DNA of 5,937 bases, taken from positions 1-5,937 of the forward strand of contig USJJ01000096.1 of NCBI GenBank assembly GCA_900554995.1, in the 5' to 3' direction. The notes below the pieces were generated by a model. That model had not been told where the DNA came from and made no database searches. It worked only from the letters and a program-made list of their open reading frames with translations. How positions within the stretch are numbered: position 1 is the first letter of the stretch; the number at the start of each line of letters is the position of its first letter. This document shows positions 1-4,911 of this stretch, piece by piece. The position numbers were made by a program, and so were the translations under genes. The DNA comes from an uncultured Ruminococcus sp. Lineage in GTDB: Bacteria > Bacillota > Clostridia > Oscillospirales > Acutalibacteraceae.

Positions 1-252
1 AGGATTTCTTTCTCTGTTCAGAACAAAGATTTCGCACCCCCCGTCCTTGGAAGGAAAAAGGCGGATCAGCGTCTGTGCGCCGGTCAGTTGCAGCCCGGTT
101 TTGGCCTCCACAAGTGCGAAAATCACCTCCAGAGTTTGTTTGGCAGAGGCATTTCCGGCCTCCAGACACTCCAAATTCGTTCCGTATTCCGTAAGTTCTT
201 CTTTGCTCAGGCTGATTTTCAGCCGTCCCTTTGCGATTTGCAGGATTTCCAT
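1..252 (-). CDS. mecA: MecA-like ClpC adaptor protein, N-terminal part (runs off left edge)
   Basis: This reading frame is open from an ATG at 250-252 through the left edge, giving 84 codons without a stop. It starts MEILQIAKGRLKISLSKEEL and contains a helical stretch (LEVIFALVEAKTGLQL) followed by a strand and the motif SKDGGCEIFV near residue 70. This order matches the N-terminal substrate-binding domain of MecA: MEIxRI-type start, a helix rich in E/V, then D-G-G/L-x-E-I-x-V. MecA family proteins present substrates to the ClpC/ClpP protease and modulate competence and stress regulators in Firmicutes. The C-terminal ClpC-binding domain would lie outside the window, so it cannot be confirmed. 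The ribosome binding site is AAAGGAG, about 13 bases before the ATG, which is rather far, but no other in-frame start codon exists nearby. It has its own promoter and is separated from the upstream prs-like gene by a terminator. The assignment rests on motif resemblance. Confidence 0.72.
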   Translation of the reverse strand, partial: MEILQIAKGRLKISLSKEELTEYGTNLECLEAGNASAKQTLEVIFALVEAKTGLQLTGAQTLIRLFPSKDGGCEIFVLNRERNP

Positions 253-292
253 TGGTCTATGTACGCTCCTTTGCTTGTTTCATTTCCTTTAC

Positions 293-321
293 ATTATAGG
301 CGAAGAGCGCATTTTTTGCAC
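293..321 (-). promoter_or_regulatory. Probable sigma-A promoter of the mecA-like gene
   Basis: Read on the minus strand, a perfect -10 box TATAAT (293-298) lies about 40 bases before the mecA-like ATG. The -35 position at the usual 17-base spacing reads GTGCAA (316-321), a poor match to TTGACA. The perfect -10, its distance to the start codon and the lack of any gene between it and the prs terminator support it; the weak -35 limits confidence. Confidence 0.5.
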
Positions 322-537
322 CTGATTTCTTTTGGACGGAAGGGAAGAAATTTCCGCAGATTCGGATGAGATTGAAAAAAGCAGACAGCCCGAAATCCCC
401 GGATTTCTCGTGGTTCCTTGAATATCCCGCACATCGGGCAATGCGGTATTCTTATCGGAGCAGGCGGTCGGAAACGGTTTGGGGACGCTTGTTTTTGTGG
501 GGCAGGGAAAATTCCGACCGGAATCAGGGAGCTTTTG
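322..537. other. Intergenic stretch with several inverted repeats, no convincing gene
   Basis: The gap between the prs-like gene and the mecA-like gene is 340 bases. Apart from the mecA promoter and the prs terminator, this part contains no frame with a credible start and ribosome binding site. It does contain inverted repeats: GAAATC/GATTTC (392-397 with 402-407), GCCCGA/TCGGGC (388-393 with 434-439), and the 8-base pair GGTCGGAA/TTCCGACC (466-473 with 512-519). The first two nest in one structure. I do not recognise a known RNA family here; the repeats could be a structured RNA, a remnant of a small repeat, or chance. Confidence 0.4.
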
Positions 538-580
538 AAAAAGGCTACAGCAAAACGAAGAATTTCGTTGGACCGTAGCC
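538..580 (-). terminator. Rho-independent terminator of the prs-like gene
   Basis: On the minus strand, starting 12 bases after the prs-like stop codon, the sequence forms GGCTAC (580-575) paired with GTAGCC (548-543), with an inner helix AACGAA/TTCGTT (569-564 with 559-554) closing a 4-base loop. It is directly followed by five Ts (542-538). This is a textbook intrinsic terminator apart from an asymmetric internal loop between the two helices. Confidence 0.82.
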
Positions 581-592
581 GCTTTTCTTGAT

Positions 593-1714
593 TCAGATTT
601 TCAGAATGCCATCGGCAACTGCTTTATCCACAAATGCATGAATTTTCTGCACGGGATCCAACAGTTTGCTGATGGTTTCGTCTTTATGCAGACTGTCCAC
701 AAGGAGTGCAACATACTTGCACATATTGACTTCGCAGTACCAGGGACGGTCCAAAAGCTCCTGGGGACGGTAGATCAGGTTGGTGGTGAAGACCTTGTTC
801 AGGATTCCTGCGGAATAGGCTTCATCGAATTTTTTCAATCCATTGCAGAACAGGCCGAAGGAGGCGAAGGCAAAAATCCTCTTGGCACCCCTGATCTTCA
901 GCTTCTCGGCAATATCAATGATGGAGTCGCCGGAAGAAATCATATCGTCAACGATAATGACATCCTTTCCTTCCACGGGCTTGCCCAGGTATTCGTGGGC
1001 TTCAATGGGATTGCGTCCGTCCACGATCACGGCATAGTTCCGGCGTTTATAGAACATACCCAGATCCAATTTCAGAACCGAGGAGAAATACATACACCGG
1101 GACATTCCGCCCTCGTCAGGAGAAACAATAGTCACATGGTCGGCATTCAGGGTCAGGTCCGGAATATTCCGGATCAGCGCTTTGATCATCTGATAGGTCG
1201 GCTGAACATTGTCAAAGCCATGCAGAGGAATAGCGTTCTGAACTCTGGCGTCATGGGCATCAAAGGTAATCAGATTGGAAACACCGATGTTGACCAGTTC
1301 CTGCAGCATCATGGCGCAGTCCAAGGATTCTCTGGCGCTCCGTTTGTGCTGTCTGCCTTCGTACAGCATGGGCATCACAACGGTGATTCGTTTTGCCTTT
1401 CCGGCGATGGCGCCGATGATCCGCTTCAGGTCCGCAAAGTGCTCGTCGGGAGACATGGGCACCGTCTGACCGTACATTTTATAGGTCACACCGTAATTGA
1501 ACACATCGCAGAGGATGAACACATCGTGTCCCCGCAACGACTCATAAATGATTCCCTTTCCTTCTCCGCTCCCGAACCGGGGGCAGGCAGCGTTGACCAC
1601 GAAACTATGGTCCACACCGCTCCACTCCTTCAGATAGGAGTCAACCTTTTCAATAAAGCTCTCACAGCCCTTCATGGCAATTAAGCTTAACTCTCCGAAC
1701 ATTGCGTCACTCAT
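593..1714 (-). CDS. prs: Ribose-phosphate pyrophosphokinase-like protein (PRPP synthetase family, divergent)
   Basis: The 373-residue product resembles PRPP synthetase, which makes phosphoribosyl pyrophosphate from ribose 5-phosphate and ATP for nucleotide, histidine and tryptophan synthesis in the cytosol. Visible landmarks in order: RGHDVFILCD (61-70, family form RGxDVFIxQ), YEGRQHKRSARES (118-130, the place of the ATP-binding YARQDRK loop), FDAHDARVQ (151-159, metal-ligand histidine H154 as in DLHAxQ), SPDEGG (198-203), YKRR (222-225), and the PRPP-binding loop VIIVDDMISSGDSI (252-265). At 373 residues it is longer than the usual ~315, with extra residues at both ends. The start is placed at the ATG at 1712-1714 because GAGGGG (1726-1721) sits six bases upstream; the longer frame from 1789 would begin at the predicted transcription start. 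Several catalytic motifs deviate from classic Prs, so it may be a paralogue with altered activity. It has its own promoter and terminator. Confidence 0.85.
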   Translation of the reverse strand: MSDAMFGELSLIAMKGCESFIEKVDSYLKEWSGVDHSFVVNAACPRFGSGEGKGIIYESLRGHDVFILCDVFNYGVTYKMYGQTVPMSPDEHFADLKRIIGAIAGKAKRITVVMPMLYEGRQHKRSARESLDCAMMLQELVNIGVSNLITFDAHDARVQNAIPLHGFDNVQPTYQMIKALIRNIPDLTLNADHVTIVSPDEGGMSRCMYFSSVLKLDLGMFYKRRNYAVIVDGRNPIEAHEYLGKPVEGKDVIIVDDMISSGDSIIDIAEKLKIRGAKRIFAFASFGLFCNGLKKFDEAYSAGILNKVFTTNLIYRPQELLDRPWYCEVNMCKYVALLVDSLHKDETISKLLDPVQKIHAFVDKAVADGILKI

Positions 1715-1794
1715 TTTGATCCCCTCACAGCGTGTAGTTATTGTTTTCCGACCGTTTTCCGGCACCTGCCGTTCCAGCCGATCTTCCATTACCC

Positions 1795-1822
1795 ATTATA
1801 GCACGGTTTCTTCATTTTTCAA
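1795..1822 (-). promoter_or_regulatory. Sigma-A promoter of the prs-like gene
   Basis: On the minus strand TTGAAA (1822-1817) and a perfect TATAAT (1800-1795) are separated by 16 bases. Transcription would begin near 1788, leaving a leader of about 74 bases before the ATG at 1714. This position also argues against translation from the upstream ATG at 1787-1789, which would have no leader and no ribosome binding site. Confidence 0.7.
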
Positions 1823-1840
1823 ATATTTTCTTTTAAATTC

Positions 1841-1916
1841 AAAAAAAATCTCCGAATTTCATCGTTTTATATGAAAAAACGCCGGAATTTTTGGTCGTTT
1901 TGGCGACTTTCGGGAG
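1841..1916 (-). terminator. Possible terminator of ymdB
   Basis: About 36 bases after the ymdB stop, the minus strand contains an outer pairing CTCCCGAA (1916-1909) with TTCGGAG (1856-1850), with one bulged base, followed by A and then eight Ts (1848-1841). Inside lie a short CGCC/GGCG helix (1905-1902 with 1883-1880) followed by six Ts, and TTTCAT/ATGAAA (1876-1857). Either could act as an intrinsic terminator. The stems are short or widely spaced, so the exact termination point is uncertain. Confidence 0.45.
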
Positions 1917-1951
1917 AGGAAAAGACAACCAAGAAAGTCAGGTCGGATTTT

Positions 1952-2740
1952 TCAGAAGTCAAAGCGAACCCGTTCCACGGCCGTACAGCGGAAATGGTCA
2001 TCGGACAGGGTGAACAACGCCCCCTCTAAAGTCACCGGATTCTCTGAAAGTTCAAATTTGCTGGGCATTCCGGTTTTGAGCTTTTCGATGATGATCTCGG
2101 TTTTCACGCCCAGAATGGAGGAGCGGGGGCCGCACATTCCCAGATCGGTGATATAGCCGCATCTTCCCTGTAGGATCTGTTCGTCGGCGGTGGGCACATG
2201 GGTGTGGGTGCCGAAAATGATATTTACTTTGTCACAAAGGTCGTAAGCCAAGGCGATTTTTTCGCTGGTGGCCTCGGCGTGAATGTCCAGAACAGCCAGA
2301 TCGTAGTTTCCCTTTTCTGCAAGGAGAATTTTCCGGCAGGACTCAAAGGGGCAGGCCAAGGGCAGATTTTCCATGCCGATTCTGCCCATCACATTCAGAA
2401 CCAGAATGTTTTTTCCGTTGTAGGACAGGATGCAGGAGCCTTTTCCGGGATTCTGTCCCGGATAATTGCAGGGGCGCAGAAGGGTGGGCGCTTCGTCCAA
2501 CATCCCGTAAACACTGCGCTGGCGAAAGGAATGATTGCCTCCGGTGATGACATCAGCCCCGGCTTCAAAAAGCAGCTCGGCGTCCTCCTTGGAAATGCCG
2601 TTTCCGCTGCCCATTGAGGCGTTTTCACCATTGATCACCGTGATCTCCGCTCCGGTTTCTCTGCAGATTTTCCGGAGATTTTCCTGCAGGCACAGAACGG
2701 CACCTCTTCCGACTACATCGCCCAAGCAAAGAATTTTCAT
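1952..2740 (-). CDS. ymdB: YmdB/TIGR00282-type metallophosphoesterase
   Basis: The 262-residue product matches the YmdB family over its full length (Bacillus YmdB is 264). Family members are dimetal phosphodiesterases that hydrolyse 2',3'-cAMP in vitro; in Bacillus YmdB influences biofilm formation, motility and RNA levels, and it is linked with RNase Y. Metal-binding and catalytic residues are all visible: D8 in CLGDVVGRG, E39 and N40 in NGENAS, N69 and H70 in GGNHSF, H154 in DIHAEATSEK, and H179 and H181 in FGTHTHVPTADE. The C-terminal ITDLGMCGPRSSILG signature is also present. The start is the ATG at 2738-2740, with AAAGGA (2754-2749) eight bases upstream and the conserved MKILCLGD at the N-terminus; an in-frame ATG at 2821 would force the protein to begin inside a hairpin and add 27 unrelated residues. 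It follows rny, the order seen in Bacillus, but with a 185-base gap containing a terminator-like hairpin. Confidence 0.93.
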   Translation of the reverse strand: MKILCLGDVVGRGAVLCLQENLRKICRETGAEITVINGENASMGSGNGISKEDAELLFEAGADVITGGNHSFRQRSVYGMLDEAPTLLRPCNYPGQNPGKGSCILSYNGKNILVLNVMGRIGMENLPLACPFESCRKILLAEKGNYDLAVLDIHAEATSEKIALAYDLCDKVNIIFGTHTHVPTADEQILQGRCGYITDLGMCGPRSSILGVKTEIIIEKLKTGMPSKFELSENPVTLEGALFTLSDDHFRCTAVERVRFDF

Positions 2741-2766
2741 TTCTGTTTTCCTTTCTGCTCTGAAAA

Positions 2767-2816
2767 TCAAAGGGGTGCCGAAAAACGAAGACCTTCGTTT
2801 AAGGACACCCCTTGAA
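2767..2816 (-). terminator. Long imperfect hairpin between rny and ymdB (terminator or attenuator)
   Basis: AAGGGGTG (2770-2777) pairs with CACCCCTT (2806-2813), continuing through CC/GG and, after a small internal loop, AAACGAA/TTCGTTT; the outer end extends with TCA/TGA. On the minus strand the stem is followed by a TTTGATTTTC tract, so it is oriented to end minus-strand transcripts. It sits 110 bases after the rny stop and only 26 bases before the ymdB start, just ahead of its ribosome binding site. It may end the rny transcript or, if transcription starts just upstream, act within the ymdB leader. The U-tract is interrupted, so efficiency may be partial. Confidence 0.6.
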
Positions 2817-2826
2817 CGCACATTTC

Positions 2827-2907
2827 AATATATATCTATGATTTACCTGCAGCAATATCTGCCGCAGTCCTTATTTTCATTCTGGCTTTATAGTATATAT
2901 ATGTCAA
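2827..2907 (-). promoter_or_regulatory. Candidate promoters for ymdB in an AT-rich gap
   Basis: Two possible promoters lie between rny and ymdB on the minus strand. One is TTGCTG (2855-2850) with 17 bases to TATATT (2832-2827), which would start transcripts near 2820, just before the hairpin. The other is a perfect TTGACA (2907-2902) with 17 bases to CAGAAT (2884-2879), a weak -10. Small hairpins also occur: ACTGC/GCAGT at 2908-2920, directly after rny, and CTGCAGCA/TGCCGCAG at 2847-2867. Neither promoter is a strong match on both boxes. Confidence 0.3.
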
Positions 2908-2925
2908 ACTGCGTTGCAGTACATT

Positions 2926-4488
2926 TTATTTTGCGAAATCGGTAGCTCGGCTCTCTCTGATAATGTTGACCTTGATCTGTCCGGGATACTCCAGTTCATC
3001 CTCGATTTTCTTGACGATGTCTCTGGCAACAAGCACCATCTGATCGTCCGAAACCGCATCGGGCTTAACCATGATACGAACCTCACGGCCTGCCTGTATC
3101 GCATACGATTTTTCAACGCATGGGAATGAGTTTGTAATCTCCTCAAGTTTTTCAAGTCTCTTGATATAGTTCTGAAGATTTTCTCTTCTTGCACCCGGTC
3201 GTGCAGCGGATATCGCATCTGCCGCCTGAACGAGGCAAGCAACGATTGTTCTTGCTTCAACGTCACCGTGGTGAGCTTCGATTGCATGAACAACATTATC
3301 GTTCTCTTTATACTTTCTTGCGTATTCAACGCCGAGCTCAATATGTGAGCCCTCCATCTCGTGGTCAAGAGCCTTTCCGATATCGTGGAGAAGACCCGCA
3401 CGCTTTGCAGTCTTGACATCTGCGCCGAGCTCTGCTGCCATAAGACCTGCGAGGTAGGAAACTTCAAGTGAGTGGTTGAGAACATTCTGACCGTAGCTGG
3501 TACGGTATTTCAGCTTGCCAAGCTGTTTGATAAGCTCGGGATGAATTCCGTTGACGCCTGCGTCAATTGCGGCTCTTTCACCTGTCTGCTTAATTGTGTG
3601 CTCGACTTCACGCTTTGATTTTTCGTAAAGTTCTTCAATTCTTGTCGGATGAATGCGTCCGTCGGCAATGAGCTTTTCAAGGGTGAGTCTTGCGATCTCA
3701 CGGCGAACCGGGTCAAAACACGAAACCGTAATGGCCTCGGGTGTGTCGTCGATAATGAGATCTACACCTGTGATTGTTTCAAGGGTTCTGATGTTTCGTC
3801 CCTCACGGCCGATTATGCGACCTTTCATCTCATCGTTGGGCAATGCAACAACCGAAACCGTGGCGTCGGCACTATGATCTGCGGCACAGCGCTGAATTGC
3901 GGTTGCAATAATTTCACGAGCTTTCTCGTCTGCTTCATCCTTTGTTTTCTGCTCGTATTCCATAATCTTGACCGCTTTCTCATGTACAAGATCGGACTCA
4001 AGAGTTTTAAGCAGATAATCCTTAGCCTGTTCCTTGTTGAAGCCTGAAATTTTTTCGAGCATTTCAATCTGACTGCGTTTAACAAGCTCAATTTCCTCCG
4101 CTTTCTTGTCGGCAGCCTTGATCTTGTTGTTGAGCTGTTCGTCTTTTCTCTCGATATTCTCCGTCTTTCTGTCGAGGCTTTCCTCTTTCTGAGCGATTCT
4201 GCGCTCCTGACGCTGAACCTCGCTTCTTCTTTCACGAAGCTCTCTTTCAAGCTCGTTGCGCTGACGGTGGATCTCGTCCTTAGCCTCAAGGATCGCTTCC
4301 TTTTTCTTGGACTCCGCCTTTGAAACGGCGTCGTTCACAATTCTGGTAGCTTCCTGCTGAGCGGAACCGATCGTGGCCTCTGCCACTTTCTTACGGTAAG
4401 CGATACCGATCGCAACACCGGCGGCTGCCGCAACGACAACACAGGCAATTATGATCACTGCAAACAGTGATATTTTAATTGATAACAA
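2926..4488 (-). CDS. rny: Ribonuclease Y
   Basis: The 520-residue product has the same length as Bacillus RNase Y, the membrane-anchored endoribonuclease that starts decay of many mRNAs. Layout: an N-terminal transmembrane segment (about 8-30), a long charged coiled coil (about 35-195, rich in E, K and R heptads), a KH RNA-binding domain with [15 protein letters not shown] (223-237), and an HD domain with catalytic H368 and D369 in [12 protein letters not shown], then [12 protein letters not shown] and [16 protein letters not shown] toward the C-terminus. The end ATDFAK corresponds to the family end. The start is a TTG (4488-4486): a TAG stop lies two codons upstream and no ATG is available before the membrane segment. 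An excellent AGGAGGTG site (4505-4498) precedes it, with spacing of about 10-12 bases, slightly long. It is followed by ymdB and divergent from a secreted DUF4474 protein gene. Its own consensus promoter lies about 140 bases upstream. Confidence 0.97.
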   Translation of the reverse strand: MLSIKISLFAVIIIACVVVAAAAGVAIGIAYRKKVAEATIGSAQQEATRIVNDAVSKAESKKKEAILEAKDEIHRQRNELERELRERRSEVQRQERRIAQKEESLDRKTENIERKDEQLNNKIKAADKKAEEIELVKRSQIEMLEKISGFNKEQAKDYLLKTLESDLVHEKAVKIMEYEQKTKDEADEKAREIIATAIQRCAADHSADATVSVVALPNDEMKGRIIGREGRNIRTLETITGVDLIIDDTPEAITVSCFDPVRREIARLTLEKLIADGRIHPTRIEELYEKSKREVEHTIKQTGERAAIDAGVNGIHPELIKQLGKLKYRTSYGQNVLNHSLEVSYLAGLMAAELGADVKTAKRAGLLHDIGKALDHEMEGSHIELGVEYARKYKENDNVVHAIEAHHGDVEARTIVACLVQAADAISAARPGARRENLQNYIKRLEKLEEITNSFPCVEKSYAIQAGREVRIMVKPDAVSDDQMVLVARDIVKKIEDELEYPGQIKVNIIRESRATDFAK

Positions 4489-4624
4489 AGTCTAAATGCA
4501 CCTCCTGTCTTAGAATTTAATTAAGTTACAAATTTTAATAAATTTATGTTTGACCAACCGTCGAATGTTCGTTTTCGCCGATTCGATCCGACGCTTTTGC
4601 AGTTCGGCAAACTACAATAACATC
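4489..4624 (-). promoter_or_regulatory. Long, structured 5' leader of rny
   Basis: From the predicted transcription start near 4624 the rny mRNA has a leader of about 136 bases. In it GTTTGCC (4612-4606) can pair with GGTCAAAC (4555-4548) with one bulge, enclosing TCGAAT/ATTCGA (4586-4581 with 4566-4561) and an alternative CGTCG/CGACG pairing. The remainder is AT-rich up to the AGGAGGTG site. I do not recognise a known riboswitch. It could mediate control of RNase Y on its own message, but that is inference. Confidence 0.35.
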
Positions 4625-4630
4625 TGTACT

Positions 4631-4659
4631 ATTTTAATACATTTTTATGCTTATGTCAA
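4631..4659 (-). promoter_or_regulatory. rny: Sigma-A promoter of rny
   Basis: On the minus strand a perfect -35 TTGACA (4659-4654) is separated by 17 bases from TAAAAT (4636-4631), a five-of-six match to TATAAT. It is the best promoter for rny and lies back to back with the plus-strand promoter at 4740-4768, with about 80 AT-rich bases between them. Confidence 0.8.
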
Positions 4660-4739
4660 GGCGTGTTATACGATTTCAATAAACTGTACTAATTTTATCT
4701 ATATTATTTATAAAATATTGTAATTTGTTTTTATTTTAT

Positions 4740-4768
4740 TTGACAAATGGAATTATTTATTGTATAGT
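4740..4768 (+). promoter_or_regulatory. Sigma-A promoter of the DUF4474 protein gene
   Basis: A perfect TTGACA (4740-4745) is followed after 17 bases by TATAGT (4763-4768), a five-of-six -10 box. Transcription would start near 4775, giving a leader of about 137 bases before the ATG at 4912. Confidence 0.8.
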
Positions 4769-4774
4769 ATGTGT

Positions 4775-4911
4775 ACTTAGATCAAGCTGAGGTATATTTT
4801 TCATAATTATGTAATAATAATGAGAGATTGATCTTTTGCGTTTTTCGATAAATGTGCGGATTTAAGACGGATCGGCGCAAAAGAAAGAGAGATGAAAGGG
4901 GATCTTAACCT
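4775..4911 (+). promoter_or_regulatory. Structured 5' leader with competing inverted repeats
   Basis: Three perfect or wobble pairings compete in this leader. AGATCAA (4779-4785) matches TTGATCT (4828-4834). TCTTTTGCG (4832-4840) matches CGCAAAAGA (4876-4884), with a possible inner CGAT/ATCG helix (4846-4849 with 4871-4874). GATCTTTT (4830-4837) can pair, using three G-U pairs, with AGGGGATC (4897-4904), which contains the ribosome binding site AAAGGGG (4895-4901; 10 bases before the ATG). Because the three share 4830-4840 they cannot all form at once, as in switches that mask or free a ribosome binding site. A palindrome CATAATTATG (4802-4811) is also present. No known riboswitch class is recognised. 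Confidence 0.4.

Noticed and set aside
47..369. Two plus-strand frames of 92 and 93 codons at the left edge
   Set aside because: They are antisense to the mecA-like N-terminus, which aligns with its family from its first residue, and they extend over its promoter.
366..578. A 70-codon plus-strand frame in the prs-mecA gap
   Set aside because: No ribosome binding site, no promoter, no recognisable protein, and it runs through the prs terminator hairpin.
638..1684. A 348-codon plus-strand frame opposite the prs-like gene
   Set aside because: It is antisense to a gene with clear family motifs, has no ribosome binding site or promoter, and its composition is what the complementary strand of a real gene gives.
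2198..2617. Frames opposite and within ymdB (2198-2617 plus, 2395-2631 minus, 2535-2945 plus)
   Set aside because: All overlap the fully conserved YmdB coding sequence and lack start signals or family features.
2847..2867. A hairpin followed by a weak T-rich tract that could be a plus-strand terminator
   Set aside because: No plus-strand gene precedes it, and the tract TCCTTATTTT is interrupted; I treat it as a minor hairpin in the rny-ymdB gap.
2904..3485. A 193-codon minus-strand frame overlapping the end of rny
   Set aside because: It is an alternative frame of rny, which is recognised over its full length; the product is rich in S, R and T with no family resemblance.
4660..4740. AT-rich stretch between the two divergent promoters as a possible replication or attachment site
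   Set aside because: I see no direct repeats, DnaA-box cluster or tRNA-like end; the AT content is adequately explained by back-to-back promoters.
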